NCBI GenBank assembly: GCA_012064385.1
Contig: QRDG01000143.1
Location: forward strand, 540,995 to 604,994
DNA: 64,000 nucleotides
Origin: Puccinellia tenuiflora
Lineage: Eukaryota > Streptophyta > Magnoliopsida > Poales > Poaceae
Direction: 5' to 3'
Shown here: positions 34,834 through 47,788 of the stretch, piece after piece
Layout of the letters: the number at the start of each line of letters is the position of its first letter
Position numbering within the stretch: the stretch's first letter is position 1
Position numbers and translations under genes: made by a program
Notes under the pieces: model-generated
Told to the model about the DNA's origin: nothing
Database searches by the model: none
The model's input: only the letters and a program-made list of their open reading frames with translations

Positions 34834-36101
34834 TCACTTCTCAGTGAACTTTCCCGGCTTCCACCACTTGTTGCGACCGGTTCTCCTCAGAAATCCAGGT
34901 AAAGGAATCTTCTTCTTACCGGATGGCTGGTAATCAGGGTCAGATGGTGATGCTTCTAAGTTCCAATCAGTCACATTAAAGTAACTGTCTAGGTATTGAT
35001 ACGCCTCCGCTTCATCACCGTACTCACCCCCAAAGTCCTCAGCTCCTGAAGGAATAGCACTAGTGCTACAGAAATAACTTCGAGGCTCTTCTATAGGTTC
35101 TAACTTGGGCTGCCTTGACGTACTCGCCCCCTGGTTATATCTTGACTTATAACCATATCCATCCTCTTCATATTCCTCATCTGAATTAATCAGAATAGGA
35201 TTACCTGACCGGCCTAGTTTGGCTTTCTTCTAGGTAATTGACTCTCAACTTCCTCCTCGCCATCATCACCTTTGATTACTATAGGATCGCTTGAAGTTCC
35301 CTGGTAGGGTTCCTCATCCCACCCAGCGGAATAGGAAGCTTCGGGTTCAGTACTCTGGCGTTCCTCCACTTCTCCCACAAGAACATAGTCTGGGTGTGCT
35401 GGAGAATAAGTGGCGTAAACTGGGGTTTCAGGGGCTGCAGTCTCATCAACATAGGTAACTAGAGTGGATGGTGGATCAGTATGACCCATACGGGCTTCAT
35501 ACATGAGCATGTCACAGCGCTCCTGGATAGCATCGGGGCTAGAAAACTGCTCTACCATAATCTCCATCTCATCGGACAAAATGCTAAAGGATTTGTGGTA
35601 GGTTCGGATAAGCTTGACGCAACTCTCAAGAAATACAGCAGCGTCACGAGGGTTAGTGCGTGCAAAGGCTAGATAATCCACATCTATCTCTTGTCGATAG
35701 ATGGCACTTGGGATTGCATGAAACAGGGTTCCTTCCAACTCCTTGGATTTGGCTGTTCTAATATTGGTAATGGCTTTGACTACTGCAATATGGAATGCTA
35801 TCTCCACATGCTTGGCTTCTCCATATGGCATCTTCAAACCCATCTTAAGCTCAGACGGAAGCTTGAGTGCAACGCGATATTTGGCTAAGGCTGATCCGTC
35901 ATAGTAGCTAAGAGTCTTAACCACTACTTTAGCTTCAACCCCCAAATAGTTGATCATTTGTTCCAGAACTACCGCCCAATTGCCTCGGAACACTCCTCTT
36001 CCTAAAGAGACACTTCGTATTCGGACGCTTCGCTTGGGGAATCGGGTATCCATCCTGATATACAAAGAAAAGTATTGGTAAGAATGAAGTATTATATGCA
36101 T
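34834..36101 (-). pseudogene. Extra ORF of element C between primer site and gag (frameshifted, about 400 codons)
   Basis: Two open stretches in adjacent frames. The first, 36101-35214 (295 codons; the better start is MDTRFPKRS at 36053, 280 codons), has a basic N-terminus (KRSVRIRSV), a region with YYDGSALAKYRVALKLP and MPYGEAKHVE, helical segments (AVFLESCVKLIRTYH), and an acidic Ser/Pro/Glu-rich tail ending LPRRKPN. A single-base shift near 35225 opens a second frame (35220-34834, about 128 codons): acidic DEEYEEDGYGY, then a basic end (RRTGRNKWWKPGKF) and TGA at 34836-34834. Together they resemble one globular-plus-acidic-tail protein. It lies in sense orientation with pol, where most gypsy elements have only a leader. 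D and E have no counterpart. I recognise no family; function unknown. Confidence 0.75.
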
Positions 36102-36221
36102 GATAATGTTATTCTCAAGTGAATAGCCATCATAACAATATAAAATTCATTACGGCCTAGAGAAATATATTACCCTACAGGCTTTCCCTTTAATAGGTTT
36201 CCAACCTAAGGTCTAGCAATT

Positions 36222-36233
36222 GCTCTGATACCA
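36222..36233 (-). promoter_or_regulatory. Primer-binding site, initiator tRNA-Met, element C
   Basis: The - strand reads tggtatcagagc two bases inside the 5' LTR end. Confidence 0.95.
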
Positions 36234-36235
36234 TC

Positions 36236-39200
36236 TGCGGTGACCCCGCACACCACTGCATATTGTAGTGTACAAGTCGTTGACATAACATCCACGGAAG
36301 GACTCATCCGTAAATATTACATCCCTCAGAGTAGTACAGCAGAAACATTGCGGGTCCACTTTATTACACACTGCTAAAGATTACAAGCCAGAAATGTACA
36401 AAAGCTTCAACGTCTTCCTCCGACATGGGAGGAATTTCAACTACAGTACGGTTGACTGAGGTCAACTTATTAACGATAGAAAGAAGTAAACTAAGAACCA
36501 TCGGGCTCAACAACCTAAGTAGTACTAGTCTAGAATTGCTCGGCCCTGCCCCTAAGATAGGAGACTAAGTCTCAGGCTCATCATCATCGCCTCCATAAGC
36601 AATCAGGTAGTCGACGCCTTCCACCCCTCTGGATAGATCAGGTTCCTCGTAGTACACCTCGTCCTCATGGTAAGCTCCATAACTTTCCTTGATTGCCTCC
36701 TCAAAGTCTAAGCATGGGGTCAAAAAGGAAAGGGTGAGCAACAGCGTTACTCAGCAAGTTCTGAATATATATAGATAAGGTGTATCATGCACTAGCTACT
36801 GCCAAAACCTCGGGTCTTTGGCATAGATGCAAGTTTTTGTAAACATTTCTTCAAAAGATTGATTTTATTCTGAAAACTATGTCCATAGTCTCCACCGGTC
36901 TTGTGAATCCAAATGGGACTCCATTCCGGCCTCGATCTCATAGTTCCATACCGGGAACACGGTTGTGAAATCACAAATTTGTTGTTTGACTCTGCAGAGT
37001 TGCATCACTTTACCCAACAGTTGCCTGGCCCTATATCTGCTCTCTTTACACTCCATGAGTGTTATAGCCAAGGCTCAGGTCATCCAGTCATGTGGAGCTT
37101 CTCCCAAATCAACACACATCCGCCCATTTGTGATGCGGTAGGGGAATCATGTTCCACGCATACCCAACACCCCTCCCAAGCTTCCCCACCAATTACCCCG
37201 TCGGGCAGGAAGAGCACGCGCTTCCACGCTGTTGGCCGCCGCAACGACCCAACCCGGTGTAGGCCTGCCGAGGATATGCGGATGAGAAAAGAAGCCTCTG
37301 ACTGACCCCGCCCATACAAAGTCCGTTGGTTGATGCTTTTACTACGGCGAAAGGATCACTGGAACAGGGGTTATTAGATCCTAAGGATATATACCTTCCC
37401 ATACGATGGAACACCGTACCTATTCATCTTACCATTGTTCCACCGCCAACCAATAGTATATACCACATCATTTGAAAAATACTTTTTCTTTTTGATGCAA
37501 TTGAAAGGAACGTATAGGTAACTTTGCAAGTACTTTGATAAAAATACATCAAACGGTATGCAAGAATGAACTTGCCTTGAGACTGACAAGTAGTGCAGTC
37601 TAAAGCTTCCGGCGTTTCGTGAACCTCGTGTTCTGAAAATCACATCATTGTCTTTATAAGACAATGTTTGAAAATCCAATTTATGCTATTATGCATAGAT
37701 GAAATGATTTTTGGAGGTTTTGGAAAATTTCCCCCCTTCATATTTTAAGATGATTTTTTTTTTGTGTTTTACCTAGGATGAGTTACGGGACAGTCATTTA
37801 CAGAATGGTAATTTATTTTACTTTTAGGAAGATAATTCAATTCATTTCCACTGAAGGATCCTTGAATATTAAAAACAATTCAAATCATGTCCACTTAAGG
37901 ATCTTTGAATATTTTGGAAAAGAATTCAAATCATTTCCACTTAAGGATCTTTGAATTTTTCACTCAAGCAATATTTTTCAATAAATCAAATAAAAATCAT
38001 TTTTGAATTCCTTGCAAAATTTTGAGTTAAAAACATATTTTTATCTGATTTTTAGGACTCTTATTTTGGCTTTAAAATTTGTGTTAAAATTTAGATTTGA
38101 TTTGAATTCAGTCATTTTTAGAAATTACAATTAAATCCCTGGGTTACTGGGTTGAACCAGGTCAACCCGTACCTGCTCGGTGGGACCAAACCAGTCCGGC
38201 CCACTCTCTCCTCCCCCTCTTCTCTCTCTCTCTCTCTCTCTCTCGCTCCCGTGGTCGACACGATCCCCTTTTCGCCTCTGCCGTCGCCGACCGATTCCGG
38301 AGTGCTCCGGCCATCTCCGCCGTCATGCTAGGGCGCAAAAGAAAGCCCTTTCGACGCTCTCTCTTCTCCTCCCCGTCGATCTGCTTTTCCTCTTCCGGTG
38401 TGTTCGTGCGCAACCCATCCCTAGGGTTAGGGTTTCGGTGATGGCGCCGCTCCGCCGTGTTTCTCCTCCTCTGAGCTATCTCGCCAAGAATAGGGGTTCG
38501 GCTCTGCTCTCTGGTTCTGCCGAGCTGCTCTCCTTCTTCTCCACCGATGCGTGCGTGCTGGATCGTTCCCCGGTTGAGGTCTCGGTTGCAGCGCGATTAA
38601 TCGTGCTCCCGATTCCTGCTCTGCTCCGCCGCCGGTGTGGAGCTCGCCTCCGTGCTACGGTGGTGCTGGGGTGGTGTTGCTGTGGTGCGGCTTCCTCCCT
38701 TGGTCCTCCGTCATGACCACACGGGCACTGCCCCGTCGTCATGCCGTTACGGCCATGGGCGCACGGTAAGGTTCCTCTTCCTCCTCTCTGCTATCTCCTC
38801 CTTCTAGACTCCTTCTGGTCTAGCTTAGCTTCTATGCTGCTCAAGATTTCCTCACTGGTACTTAGTAAAATTGTACTGGTGCCCTACTTTGCTCTGCGGG
38901 TTAAGAATATGTGATGCCATGATGCTTGTATATTTATCTGAGGTGTGAGGGGTGAAGATTGGAATTAATTTTGATGATTTGCTTTGGCAAAAAATGATTG
39001 AAGAAGAAAGAATTGGGCTTTGGCTTAATTTGATGTGGTGGCTTGTGCTCTGTGCTGTGAAATGGTGTGGAATTACTTCTGTGGCTAAAGAAAATTAGCT
39101 ATGCATGCTGTGATGCCTCCACTGGAGTTACACAGAAGCTGGCTAAACTAATTAGCTTTTGGAAAATTCTTTTCTTATGCTTTCCTGTGCTTCTTCTAGT

Positions 39201-41305
39201 GACAGATATGCTAGGCTACTGGCTTGTGTATATTATAAAGAACAGGTGCTGCACTTCCCTCTCATTTATCCTTAGCATAGTCCATGTTAAGCATGGTTCT
39301 GATAAGAACAGATATTCCTCACTTCCTCTCTTCCCCTACCATGCATGCAAACATGCTTAGCTTGGCTCTGTCATTATCAGAGTTAGCTAATTCTCTCTTT
39401 CTCTGCCTAACACTCAAAGGATCAACCTGCTGCTGTTGAGTAGCTTGGTCTTCTGGCTATACTGACAACCTGCGTCTTGTGGATAGCCTGCTCCTCCTAG
39501 CTGCTTCAAATTTCCTAAGGTGTATAGTTCTAGCTGCAAGATTTGATGTGGCTAATGTTCTTGATGACGAACATTTTCAGAGAGGTGTGTGATGTGCTTG
39601 GCTGTGTGATGCCTTGTGGATTCGGCTGGCTACCCTATTTATAGGGTTTTTAGATGATTCTGGTGGTGACACCAGGATAATTGCATGTGATGTGTAAGCT
39701 GCTTGCAGTGGCCCTCCTCCACCTCGAGTTGCTACTCTTCTGTTAAACTATGGAGGTTCTTATCCTCCGGTGGTTGAATTTCTGTGCCAAGGTATTGTTT
39801 ACTCCCTTTTTGGCTAACTCCTTCCTCCTCCTTGATCCTATCCTTGCTCTGCCGGCTGTTGTTGTTCAATCTGGTTATGAAATGGTTCAAGTCCATCCAT
39901 TTGAGTTGTGGAATGGTTTCAAATCCACTTGTGGATTACTCTCAGCTAGGATCCTTGCGCAGGTAGTTATCCCTCCACCTCACTTGATCTTATCAAGCTC
40001 CTGTCGACTACTGCTATGTACTATGGTTATGAACTATTTGGTATCCCTCTGCTGCCATGGAATTGATATATACTTGATGGATTTGGGTGGCTTCTCTGGT
40101 GGGCTAGAATTGTAACTGGGTTGTGACTGTCTTTACCTGTGGGCTTTAAGGAATATAGGGTCCATTTATCAAATTAATGGTAAATGTGACACCACAATTA
40201 AGAAGGTGGATTTAAATTGTATATTTGGCAGAGATAATTTGTTCTGTTTCCTTGTTGCCTTTGGACAACTTTTGGAGATGATCATGTATTCATGTGATAA
40301 CCAGCTAGTCCCTCAGGTTGCCTAAGTTGTAAAGCTGGTTCTGCCTTTGCCCCTTTTACATGCTTAATGCATGCTGAGCATGATCAAGTTGCCTCTTGTT
40401 GGATATTTGATTTGATTTTTGTCTGTGAACTCCAATGTCACTTCCAATTCATGGAATTTGACCCTCTGCCAAGTATTATATCAATAGCCAGTACCAATGT
40501 ACTAGGCTAAAATTTCTAACCTTAACAAATCTTTTCTTTGTGAATTGTGTTTGATTTTTTTTGTAGGTTTGGAGCTTCTGAAGATCAACTAAAGGATTTA
40601 GTTTATAGGTTTTTCTTTTATTTTTACTTTTCAGTAGTAAATTTGTAAAAGGACCTGATACTATATGATATCATTTATTTGTAGCAGATTTGTGGAACAA
40701 TTCCACTTGTAATAAACTATATTGTGTATAGGATTTAATTTGTATGAGATTGTGGAATAATTCCACTTGTAAAGTTTCTTGTATAATGTAATTTATTTTA
40801 TATCAGAATTGCATATTGTAATTTATTGATAACAAAATTGTGTATTAAAATTTAATTGTAAAATGTATTGGATGTTGGAAATTATTGCAATTTGTAAGAA
40901 GAGTTGTTTGTGATATGTAATGATGATTGAAATTTCGTGGAGAATTGAATGTGGAATTACAAGAATATGAATTCTTAGAATATTAAGATAAAATGTATTT
41001 GTTGAATATAAACATGAATTCAAGAATTTGAGAGTAAGAATAGAGATAAGATTTACAAGTGTTGATACATTTGTATTCAAATTTGAAGTTACCTTAATAA
41101 ACTTTCAATCGAGTTGATAACCCAACCTCTCTTTTAAAACTAGGGTTTCAAAATAGGCGACTAATGTTAGATCGAGTTGTCTCGACAACTAGTCCTTTTT
41201 GCATAAAAGCGCGAAAATTATTCGGACTTTTCAAGCATGCATGAATGCAAAGATGCAAACTTCCTATTTCTACCCTTTCGAAACCTATAACTGCGGGATA
41301 TTACA
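36236..41305 (-). repeat. Element C 5' LTR (5070 bp)
   Basis: Bounded by tgcggtgacc at 36236 and tattaca at 41305. It differs from the 3' LTR at about 1% of positions by hand sample, plus a shortened (AT)n near 36767. The antisense gene-like segment recurs at 38180-38762 (telo-box 38421-38438, ATG 38441). Conservation of open frames between the LTRs only reflects their recent common template. Confidence 0.93.
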
Positions 41306-44300
41306 CCCAGCCAGCTTGTTCCGAGACGTCCCAAGCTGCCACCTGGGAACCCCAAACTACTCGTCGATATCCACGAAGAACCCACCTGTCTGCTCGGTGA
41401 CGACTTCCACTGAAACAAATAAATATTCAACAAAGAGAGACTGAGTACGACGTACTCGCAAGTTTAGTAGGGCGATATAGGCCCAATGATGACAAGGCTC
41501 TAAAGATGTATAGTAGTTAATTTGCATAAAGCTAATTTTCCTTTTCAAAACATGACACATGGCGTCGACTACTCAGAAGGTTTTTCGAAAGGGGATAAGA
41601 TGGTAAACCTTTATCTTCGGTTCACATTGAACCAATAGTAGCCAGAAACCATCACTCATCTCCACCAAGGCACTCCCCGAATCACCCTCGAGGAAATGAA
41701 CCTTTTAACACACGTTGAGTTGCAACCTCTAGTTGCCAAATTTTAATTAAGTTTCATGTTTACTATGATCCCGTAAATCCATTCCCAAGGCGTCCATAAC
41801 CGCGGACACAGCTTTTCGAAAAGATTAAACCTGCAGGGGTGTACTAATTTACCCATTGGTACCATCCAACTCGCCTAATTAGCTCTCTTCCGGGGAAAAC
41901 TGGCAAGTGGGCGAGGTTAAACCTTTACCTCGCATGAGACTATCCAAGGAGCATCTGTGGTGACAGGACAAGTTTACCCAGCCTATTTTAGCCCCTGCCC
42001 CCATCGCCACGCCCTAAACAGCACCATCCTCATCGTTTCTTTTTCCACCCACACACTCACCCGCAAATGGAAATAGCAGACTAGAGGACCCTTGGATACG
42101 CCCGCACAAGTTATTTGGTTAGTAAGGAGCCCATACCCCCACCAATGGCAGCACGCTCAAACCTTGGTTCCGAAGACAGGAACTCGCACCTAGGGGCAAG
42201 AATGAGGCAAAACACCATCCCCGATGGCAACTCATCCAAGCCTTTTAAGCATCTTAATTAAGAAACCACAAATATCCACCATGTCCGAACTTTCCATCAA
42301 CATCATAATTATGGAAATAAATCACCGGACAATTTAGCATTTGACTAAGCATGGCTAAGCATATGAACAACAGGTATAAGGTATCTCAGGCCAACACATC
42401 AACCTATGGTTAATAGGAGGGGAGACATGTAATGGTTTAGGGGACAATGCAATTCATAGGATACTCTACATCTGGATCAAAAGTGACATTGGAATCGAAT
42501 GCAATATTATGGTGGATAAAATAATTGTATAAAACAATAGGATGCTATATGCCAAGAAGGTTAGGTTATCTCTTGCCTTGCTGACGGGGCGTGTAGTACG
42601 GATCGTTGGGGTAGGTAGGGGTAACCTCAACTCCGGAGTCTATCGATACCCAAACAAACACAGAAGAACAAATAAATAACACGAAGACAAGGTGCAAGGC
42701 ACAATCATGATGACATGTCAAGTTAATGCAACGATATCACCATATTATTTAGCTAACAATTTAAATGGAGTGCCAAATAATTAGTGCAATTATTTGGAAG
42801 CAACCCCATATTTAACTTAGTGACCACATGGTTTATAAATTATTACAGTACTAAGAAGTGGCTTAAATATGCATGAACATAACATGATTAGATAGGTATT
42901 ACTTTACTAAACATTTTGATACCTCGTTTGTGATTTTCCAATTATAGATGATTAAATAGTAATTTAAAATATTATTTGAATTTAAATCTTTTACCCATTT
43001 AAAGATTAACATCAAAGTAAAATTTGTTGTCATGATGTGATATTAGCATGATTAGATAGCATTTGAATTGCTGATCGATTTGATACATCACTTGCAAGAT
43101 TTGAATTAATAGAAGTTAAGTTATGATTTTCACAAGTTTTTTTTAGCTGGTTCGGAATTTATCCGGATTGGTCCGGAATATTCCGGATGGTCCGGAATAA
43201 TCCGGGCTCAGTCCGAACCAAATCCGAGGTGACCTCAAAATTTTCTGTTAGGGTTTCAGAATTTTTCCGGAAAGGTCCGACAAATTCCGGTCGACCCGGA
43301 ATGGATCCGGAATAATCCGGGTGATTCCGGACGACCAGTTTTCTGGGCAAACTACGATGACCGGCGGCGGCTGCGCACTGGCGAGCAAGAAAGAGAGGGA
43401 GAGGGGGAGCGGGAGTTTGTCCAGGGGAACGCGTAGCTCACTAGGAGCATGCTGGCGTGGTCCGTGAGGCCGGAGAGGGACGGAGTCGGCGGCGATCGAG
43501 CTCGAGCACGGTGGCAGGGGGCGAGGAGGAAACGGACGCCGGCGACGAATCCCGGCCTCCCGCCTCGATTCCTTGGCCGGGAAAGTAGAGGACGACGCGG
43601 CGGAGGTTTCTACGGTCGTCGATTGGCTCGGGACGGCTCCAGGCGACGGCAGTGCAACGGCGGGCACGAGCTCGAGGTCGACCGTGGCGGACGCGTGTGG
43701 AGAGAGAGAGTGAGGAAGCAGGGGAGGGAGCAGGTGAGGAGCAGGTGGGGAGCGAGAGGGCGTCGACGCATGGCTCGGGTCCTCCTTATCCACCATGGCA
43801 GCGGCGTTCGGCGCAGGGGCGGCATGGGCGCGGCGGCATGGCGCCAGCGCTAGCCCAGTTGCCAAAGTGAAGGAGAAGAGGGGATTTTGCGAAAACCCCC
43901 TGGCTCCAGAAAAACTTTATTTGCAAAATGGTTCAGCAGTTCTTTAGTGATTTTATTGAAGCACAAAAACATTTTCTAAAATTCTGCAAAAATTCATGTA
44001 GGCTCCCCCTAATTTGTGTTGCCAAATATAAAGTTTGATCAACATTTGTTCATAGGGCTTACAAATGGCAATTTTGATAAATTTCCAAAATGCATTTACT
44101 TGGGTACTTAATCAATTTAATAATACATGAAAATATTTATGGAGGCTCATAATATAACAATGAAGCTCCCCATAATTTTAGTTTGAATTTTTGAGAGCTT
44201 GCACTTGGGTTAAAATTCAGAATTGGTTTGAACCAATTTTAAATTCCCATTTGTTTTTATTTCTTTGCTTATCAAGCATTTGCTTTTGACATATTTATGA

Positions 44301-44534
44301 CATGTAACTTGGAACTTCCTGGACAAATTGGAAGTTCAAATTAATTGGTTGGCTAGGTTGAGCAAATGCATTTTGGGGTTGGAGTTTGAGAAGGTTTTGT
44401 TTCCCCATTTTAATTGCTTTCATAAGTGGATTGTTACAGGTAGCAAAATTCAAATGCATGCCATGATGCAAATATAAGATAAAAAAGTGGAAAAATTATT
44501 CGTATTTTTTAGGTTCCAAACTGGGGCTGTTACA
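41306..44534 (-). repeat. Element D 3' LTR, truncated at its end
   Basis: On the - strand it starts TGTAACAGCCCCAG at 44534 and stops abruptly at 41306, 341 bases short of the end seen in the 5' copy. It contains the block shared with E and F (41787-41842) and a CCGG-rich cluster (43149-43331). Open frames in the GC-rich 43350-43870 region read across low-complexity promoter-like sequence and are not supported as genes. Confidence 0.9.
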
Positions 44535-44549
44535 ATTCTACCCCCCTTA
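44535..44549 (-). promoter_or_regulatory. Polypurine tract of element D
   Basis: The - strand reads taaggggggtagaat directly before the 3' LTR. The same tract with its upstream gagattc-type palindrome is found in element E at 20111-20151. Confidence 0.85.
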
Positions 44550-44570
44550 CAGGAATCTCGTCCCGAGATT

Positions 44571-45869
44571 CTAGGCTTGAGTGAAGAAGGCGGGGTATTC
44601 CTGACGAAGACTAGTTTCCCGCTCCCAAGTTGCTTCTTCTTCGGAATGGTTAGACCATTGGATTTTGAGGTACTTGATGGTCTTGTTGCGGGTCTTCCTT
44701 TCTGCTTCATCCAAGACGCGGACAGGATGCTCACGGTAAGTCAAATCCTCCTGGATATCCAACACCTCATGATCAACCCCACGGATAGGATCCTTGAAAC
44801 AACGCCGGAGTTGGGAGACATGGAACACATCATGTACATCCGAGAAGTTTGATGGTAGCTCGAGTTGATAGGAGAGATCTCCTCGCTTGGCTAGGACGGT
44901 GAAAGGACCAACATAGTGAGGTGCCAATTTTCCCTTGATCCAGAAGCAACGAATGCTTCGGAGGGGAGAGACTCGAAGACAGGCTTTATCACCGATTTCA
45001 TAGTGAACCTCCTGATGATGCTTATCATAATAACTCTTTTGCCTGGACTGATCAATCTTGAGATTTTCCCGGATGATACGGACTTTCTCTTCAGCCTCAT
45101 TGATCACATCAGGACCGAAGAGTGGCCTCTCTCCGGTTTCGGACCAATTCAGAGGAGTCCGACATTTTCCCCCATAGAGAACCTCAAATGGAGCCATTTG
45201 GAGACTAACTTGATAACTGTTGTTGTAGGAGAACTCGGCGAGGGGGAGATACTTTTCCCAACCCTTACCGAAGGATATAACACATGCCCGAAGCATGTCC
45301 TCAAGAACTTGATTCACCCTTTCAGTCTGTCCATCAGTTTGGGGGTGATATGTTGTGCTGAAATTGAGACGGGTTCCCATAGCATTTTGGAAACTCTGCC
45401 AGAATCTGGAAACGAATAGGCTCCCACGGTCTGAGATGATCCTCAGTGGAACACCATGGAGAGGAACAATTTGGGCAACATACAACTCAGCCAATTGCTT
45501 TGCAGTTATATCCTCGCGGACTGGAAGGAAATGGGCTACCTTGGATAGACGATCGATGACGACCCAGATGGCATTATTGCCCTTTTGTGACCTTGGAAAA
45601 CCAGTGATGAAATCCATACCAACTTCATCCCATTTCCACTCGGGAATGGCTATGGGGCGAAGAGTACCCGCTGGCCTTTGATGTTCAGCTTTCACACGGC
45701 GACAGACATCACATTCAGCCACATATTCGGCAATTTCTCGCTTCATGCAAGACGACCAGAATTGACGGCGAAGATCTTGGTACATCTTGGTACTACCCGG
45801 ATGAATGGAAATGGGTGATTCATGAGCTTCTGAGAGTAGCAACCCTTTTGTATTTCCACTCTTGGGCAC
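44571..45869 (-). pseudogene. Element D integrase and chromodomain
   Basis: Integrase zinc domain with HHCC residues (EAHES, HPGSTKMYQDL, ECDVCRRVKAEHQ), core domain with D, D and E (DFITGFPRS, SDRGSLFVS, HPQTDGQTERVNQ), GPY/F module (YVGPFTVLAKRG, FHVSQLRRCF) and a C-terminal chromodomain (IKYLKIQWSNHSEEEATWE). It belongs to the same pol as the RT frame upstream but is separated from it by a frameshift near 45865: both frames overlap at 45743-45869. The first Met shown by this frame is therefore not a genuine start. Confidence 0.92.
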
Positions 45870-47398
45870 ACTAGACGGTCACCAAAATAAACAACACCGT
45901 TGTCATCCACAGAGAAACAGTTGGCCTTCCCATTAGCTATTTTCTCTTTGATTTCGAGGATTTCAGCATCAAGTTGCTGGGCTGCCTTGATTTCATCCTC
46001 AAGGGTGGATTTGATTTCTAAGTTTGCCAGAAAACCGGAAGGAACAATTTCCAGATTCAACCGAGCAAATTCCTCATGGAGAGCAGGTTGAGCCTTTTCA
46101 ACCATCAGAGTGTTGCAATAAGCCTTGCGACTCAGAGCATCTGCCATGACGTTGGCCTTGCCGGGCTGGTAGTTGAGGGTCACATCATAGTCCTTGATCA
46201 ACTCCAACCATCTTCTCTGTCGGAGATTTAAATCTGGTTGGGTGAAGAGATACTTCAGACTTTGATGATCTGAGAAGATTTCACAATGGTTGCCCAACAG
46301 GTAGGGCCTCCATTGCTTCAGAGCATGAACCACGGCAGCAAGCTCTAGATCATGAGTTGGATAGTTGTGCTCATGCGGTTTGAGTTGACGAGAGGCATAG
46401 GCTACCACATGGCCTTCTTGCATTAGCACACAGCCCAAGCCTTGCAATGAGGCATCACAATAGACAACAAAGTCTTTGGCTGTGTCAGGAAGGACAAGCA
46501 CAGGAGTGGTAGTAAGTTTAACTTTGAGAGTTTGGAAGCTCTCTTCAGCTTTGTCTGTCCACACAAACTGTTTATTTTTCTTGAGGAGGTCAGTCAATGC
46601 CTTGGCTATCTTGGAAAAGCCCTCGATGAATCGGCGGTAATAACCCGCCAACCCAAGGAAGCTACGGATATCTTTGACGGACTTTGGAGTAGGCCAATCC
46701 AGGATTGCCTGAATCTTGTCGGGTATCACAGCTACTCCAGCAGCTGACACCACCTGACCTAGGAATATGAGATCCCTTAACCAAAACTCACACTTGGAGA
46801 ACTTGGCATAGAGGCGATGATCACGAAGCTTGGTCAGAACTAGCCGAAGATGCTCAGCATGCTCTTCTTCGGTCTTGGAGTAGACAAGGATGTCATCAAT
46901 GTATATTATGACGAACTTGTCGAGGTACTCGTGGAAGATGGAGTTCATAAGCCTCATGAATGTAGCCGGGGCATTGGTGAGGCCGAAGGACATGACGGTA
47001 TACTCATATAACCCATAACGGGTAGTGAAAGTCGTCTTCGGAATATCCTCCTTTCTGATTTTGATCTGATGGTAGCCTGACCTCAGATCCATCTTGGAGA
47101 ATACAGTTGCACCAGCTAGCTGATCGAATAGGTCAATTATTCGAGGAATAGCATACTTGTTCTTGATGGTTACCGCATTCAAAGGACGGTAATCAACAAC
47201 CAGACGAGGAACATTTGAATCCCTCTTCTTGACAAAGATGTCCGGGCAACCCCAGGGCGAGCTACTAGGCCGAATGAATTCCTTCTCCACCAACTCATCA
47301 ATTTGTTTCTTCAGCTCAGTCAGCTCTTCCGCTGGCATGCGGTAGGGCCTTTTGGAAATTGGAGCCGTTCCCGGAACCAAATCAATGACAAACTCCAC
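45870..47398 (-). pseudogene. Element D reverse transcriptase and RNase H
   Basis: Open from 47398. It starts in the linker (VEFVIDLVPGTAPISKRPYRM), then full RT (SSPWGCPDIFVKKRD, DLRSGYHQIKI, catalytic YIDDILVYSK) and RNase H (YCDASLQGLGCVLMQ, FSDHQSLKYLF, NVMADALSRK). After about residue 510 the frame turns into unrelated residues because of the shift near 45865. Separated from the protease frame by an in-frame TAA at 47404-47402, right after PPD. Unlike element C, the N-terminal part of RT is complete here. Confidence 0.92.
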
Positions 47399-47401
47399 AC
47401 T

Positions 47402-47788
47402 TTAATCAGGTGGCATGCAAGGTAATTCCTCCGGAAAGACATCGGGGAAATCACACACCACCTCCACCTCATGCATCTCAGGTGGGGTGATTCCTTCCAG
47501 GAAGTATAGGCTGATCTCCGGAGAGAGAGGTGTGGCAGCAGATGGAATTGCGAATGAAGGGGACCAGTAACGCACTAGCCCGTAGGTTGGGTGGATCACT
47601 GTGACAGTCTTGGCAGCACAATTCAAGTTGGCCTGATATTTGACTAGCCAATCCATGCCCAGAATGACATCTATCCCATCTGACTTCAGTGCTATCAACG
47701 AGAACGGAAAGGGTACTGACCCTATAGAAACCTGAACCTCAGGAGCGATCCAGTTAGTGTGCCAACTAGAGCCTGGTGTCTTGACCAC
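47402..47788 (-). pseudogene. Element D protease C-terminal part and linker
   Basis: Contains SLIALKSDGIDVILGMDWLVKYQANLNC, shortened here to its key piece VILGMDWL, the conserved second motif of retroviral-type protease in Ty3/gypsy elements, and the linker ending FPDVFPEELPCMPPD that precedes RT. The catalytic DSG half is in the upstream gag frame. The two are separated by a one-base loss near 47798 (element E reads MDSPLVVK without the break). A stop codon then separates it from RT. Confidence 0.88.

Larger units (their letters stand above)
26470..41305 (-). mobile_element. Element C: young chromovirus-type Ty3/gypsy element with an extra 5' ORF
   Basis: LTRs of 5069 bp (26470-31538) and 5070 bp (36236-41305) bound a 4697-bp internal region. 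On the - strand the order is: 5' LTR, tRNA-Met primer site, extra ORF (36101-34834), gag start (34534), pol (34285-31550), polypurine tract, 3' LTR. LTR ends are TGTAATA and GACCCCACCGCA-like (plus strand tgcggtgacc ... tattaca). LTR mismatch is about 1% in a 1-kb hand comparison, the lowest here. The flanks tgtag (26465-26469) and cccag (41306-41310) do not match, so the element has no intact target duplication and was probably involved in recombination. Confidence 0.93.

Noticed and set aside
43248..43865. 205-codon frame in element D LTR (also 55008-55562)
   Set aside because: Composition-driven frame in CpG-rich LTR sequence; not conserved in frame between the two LTR copies.
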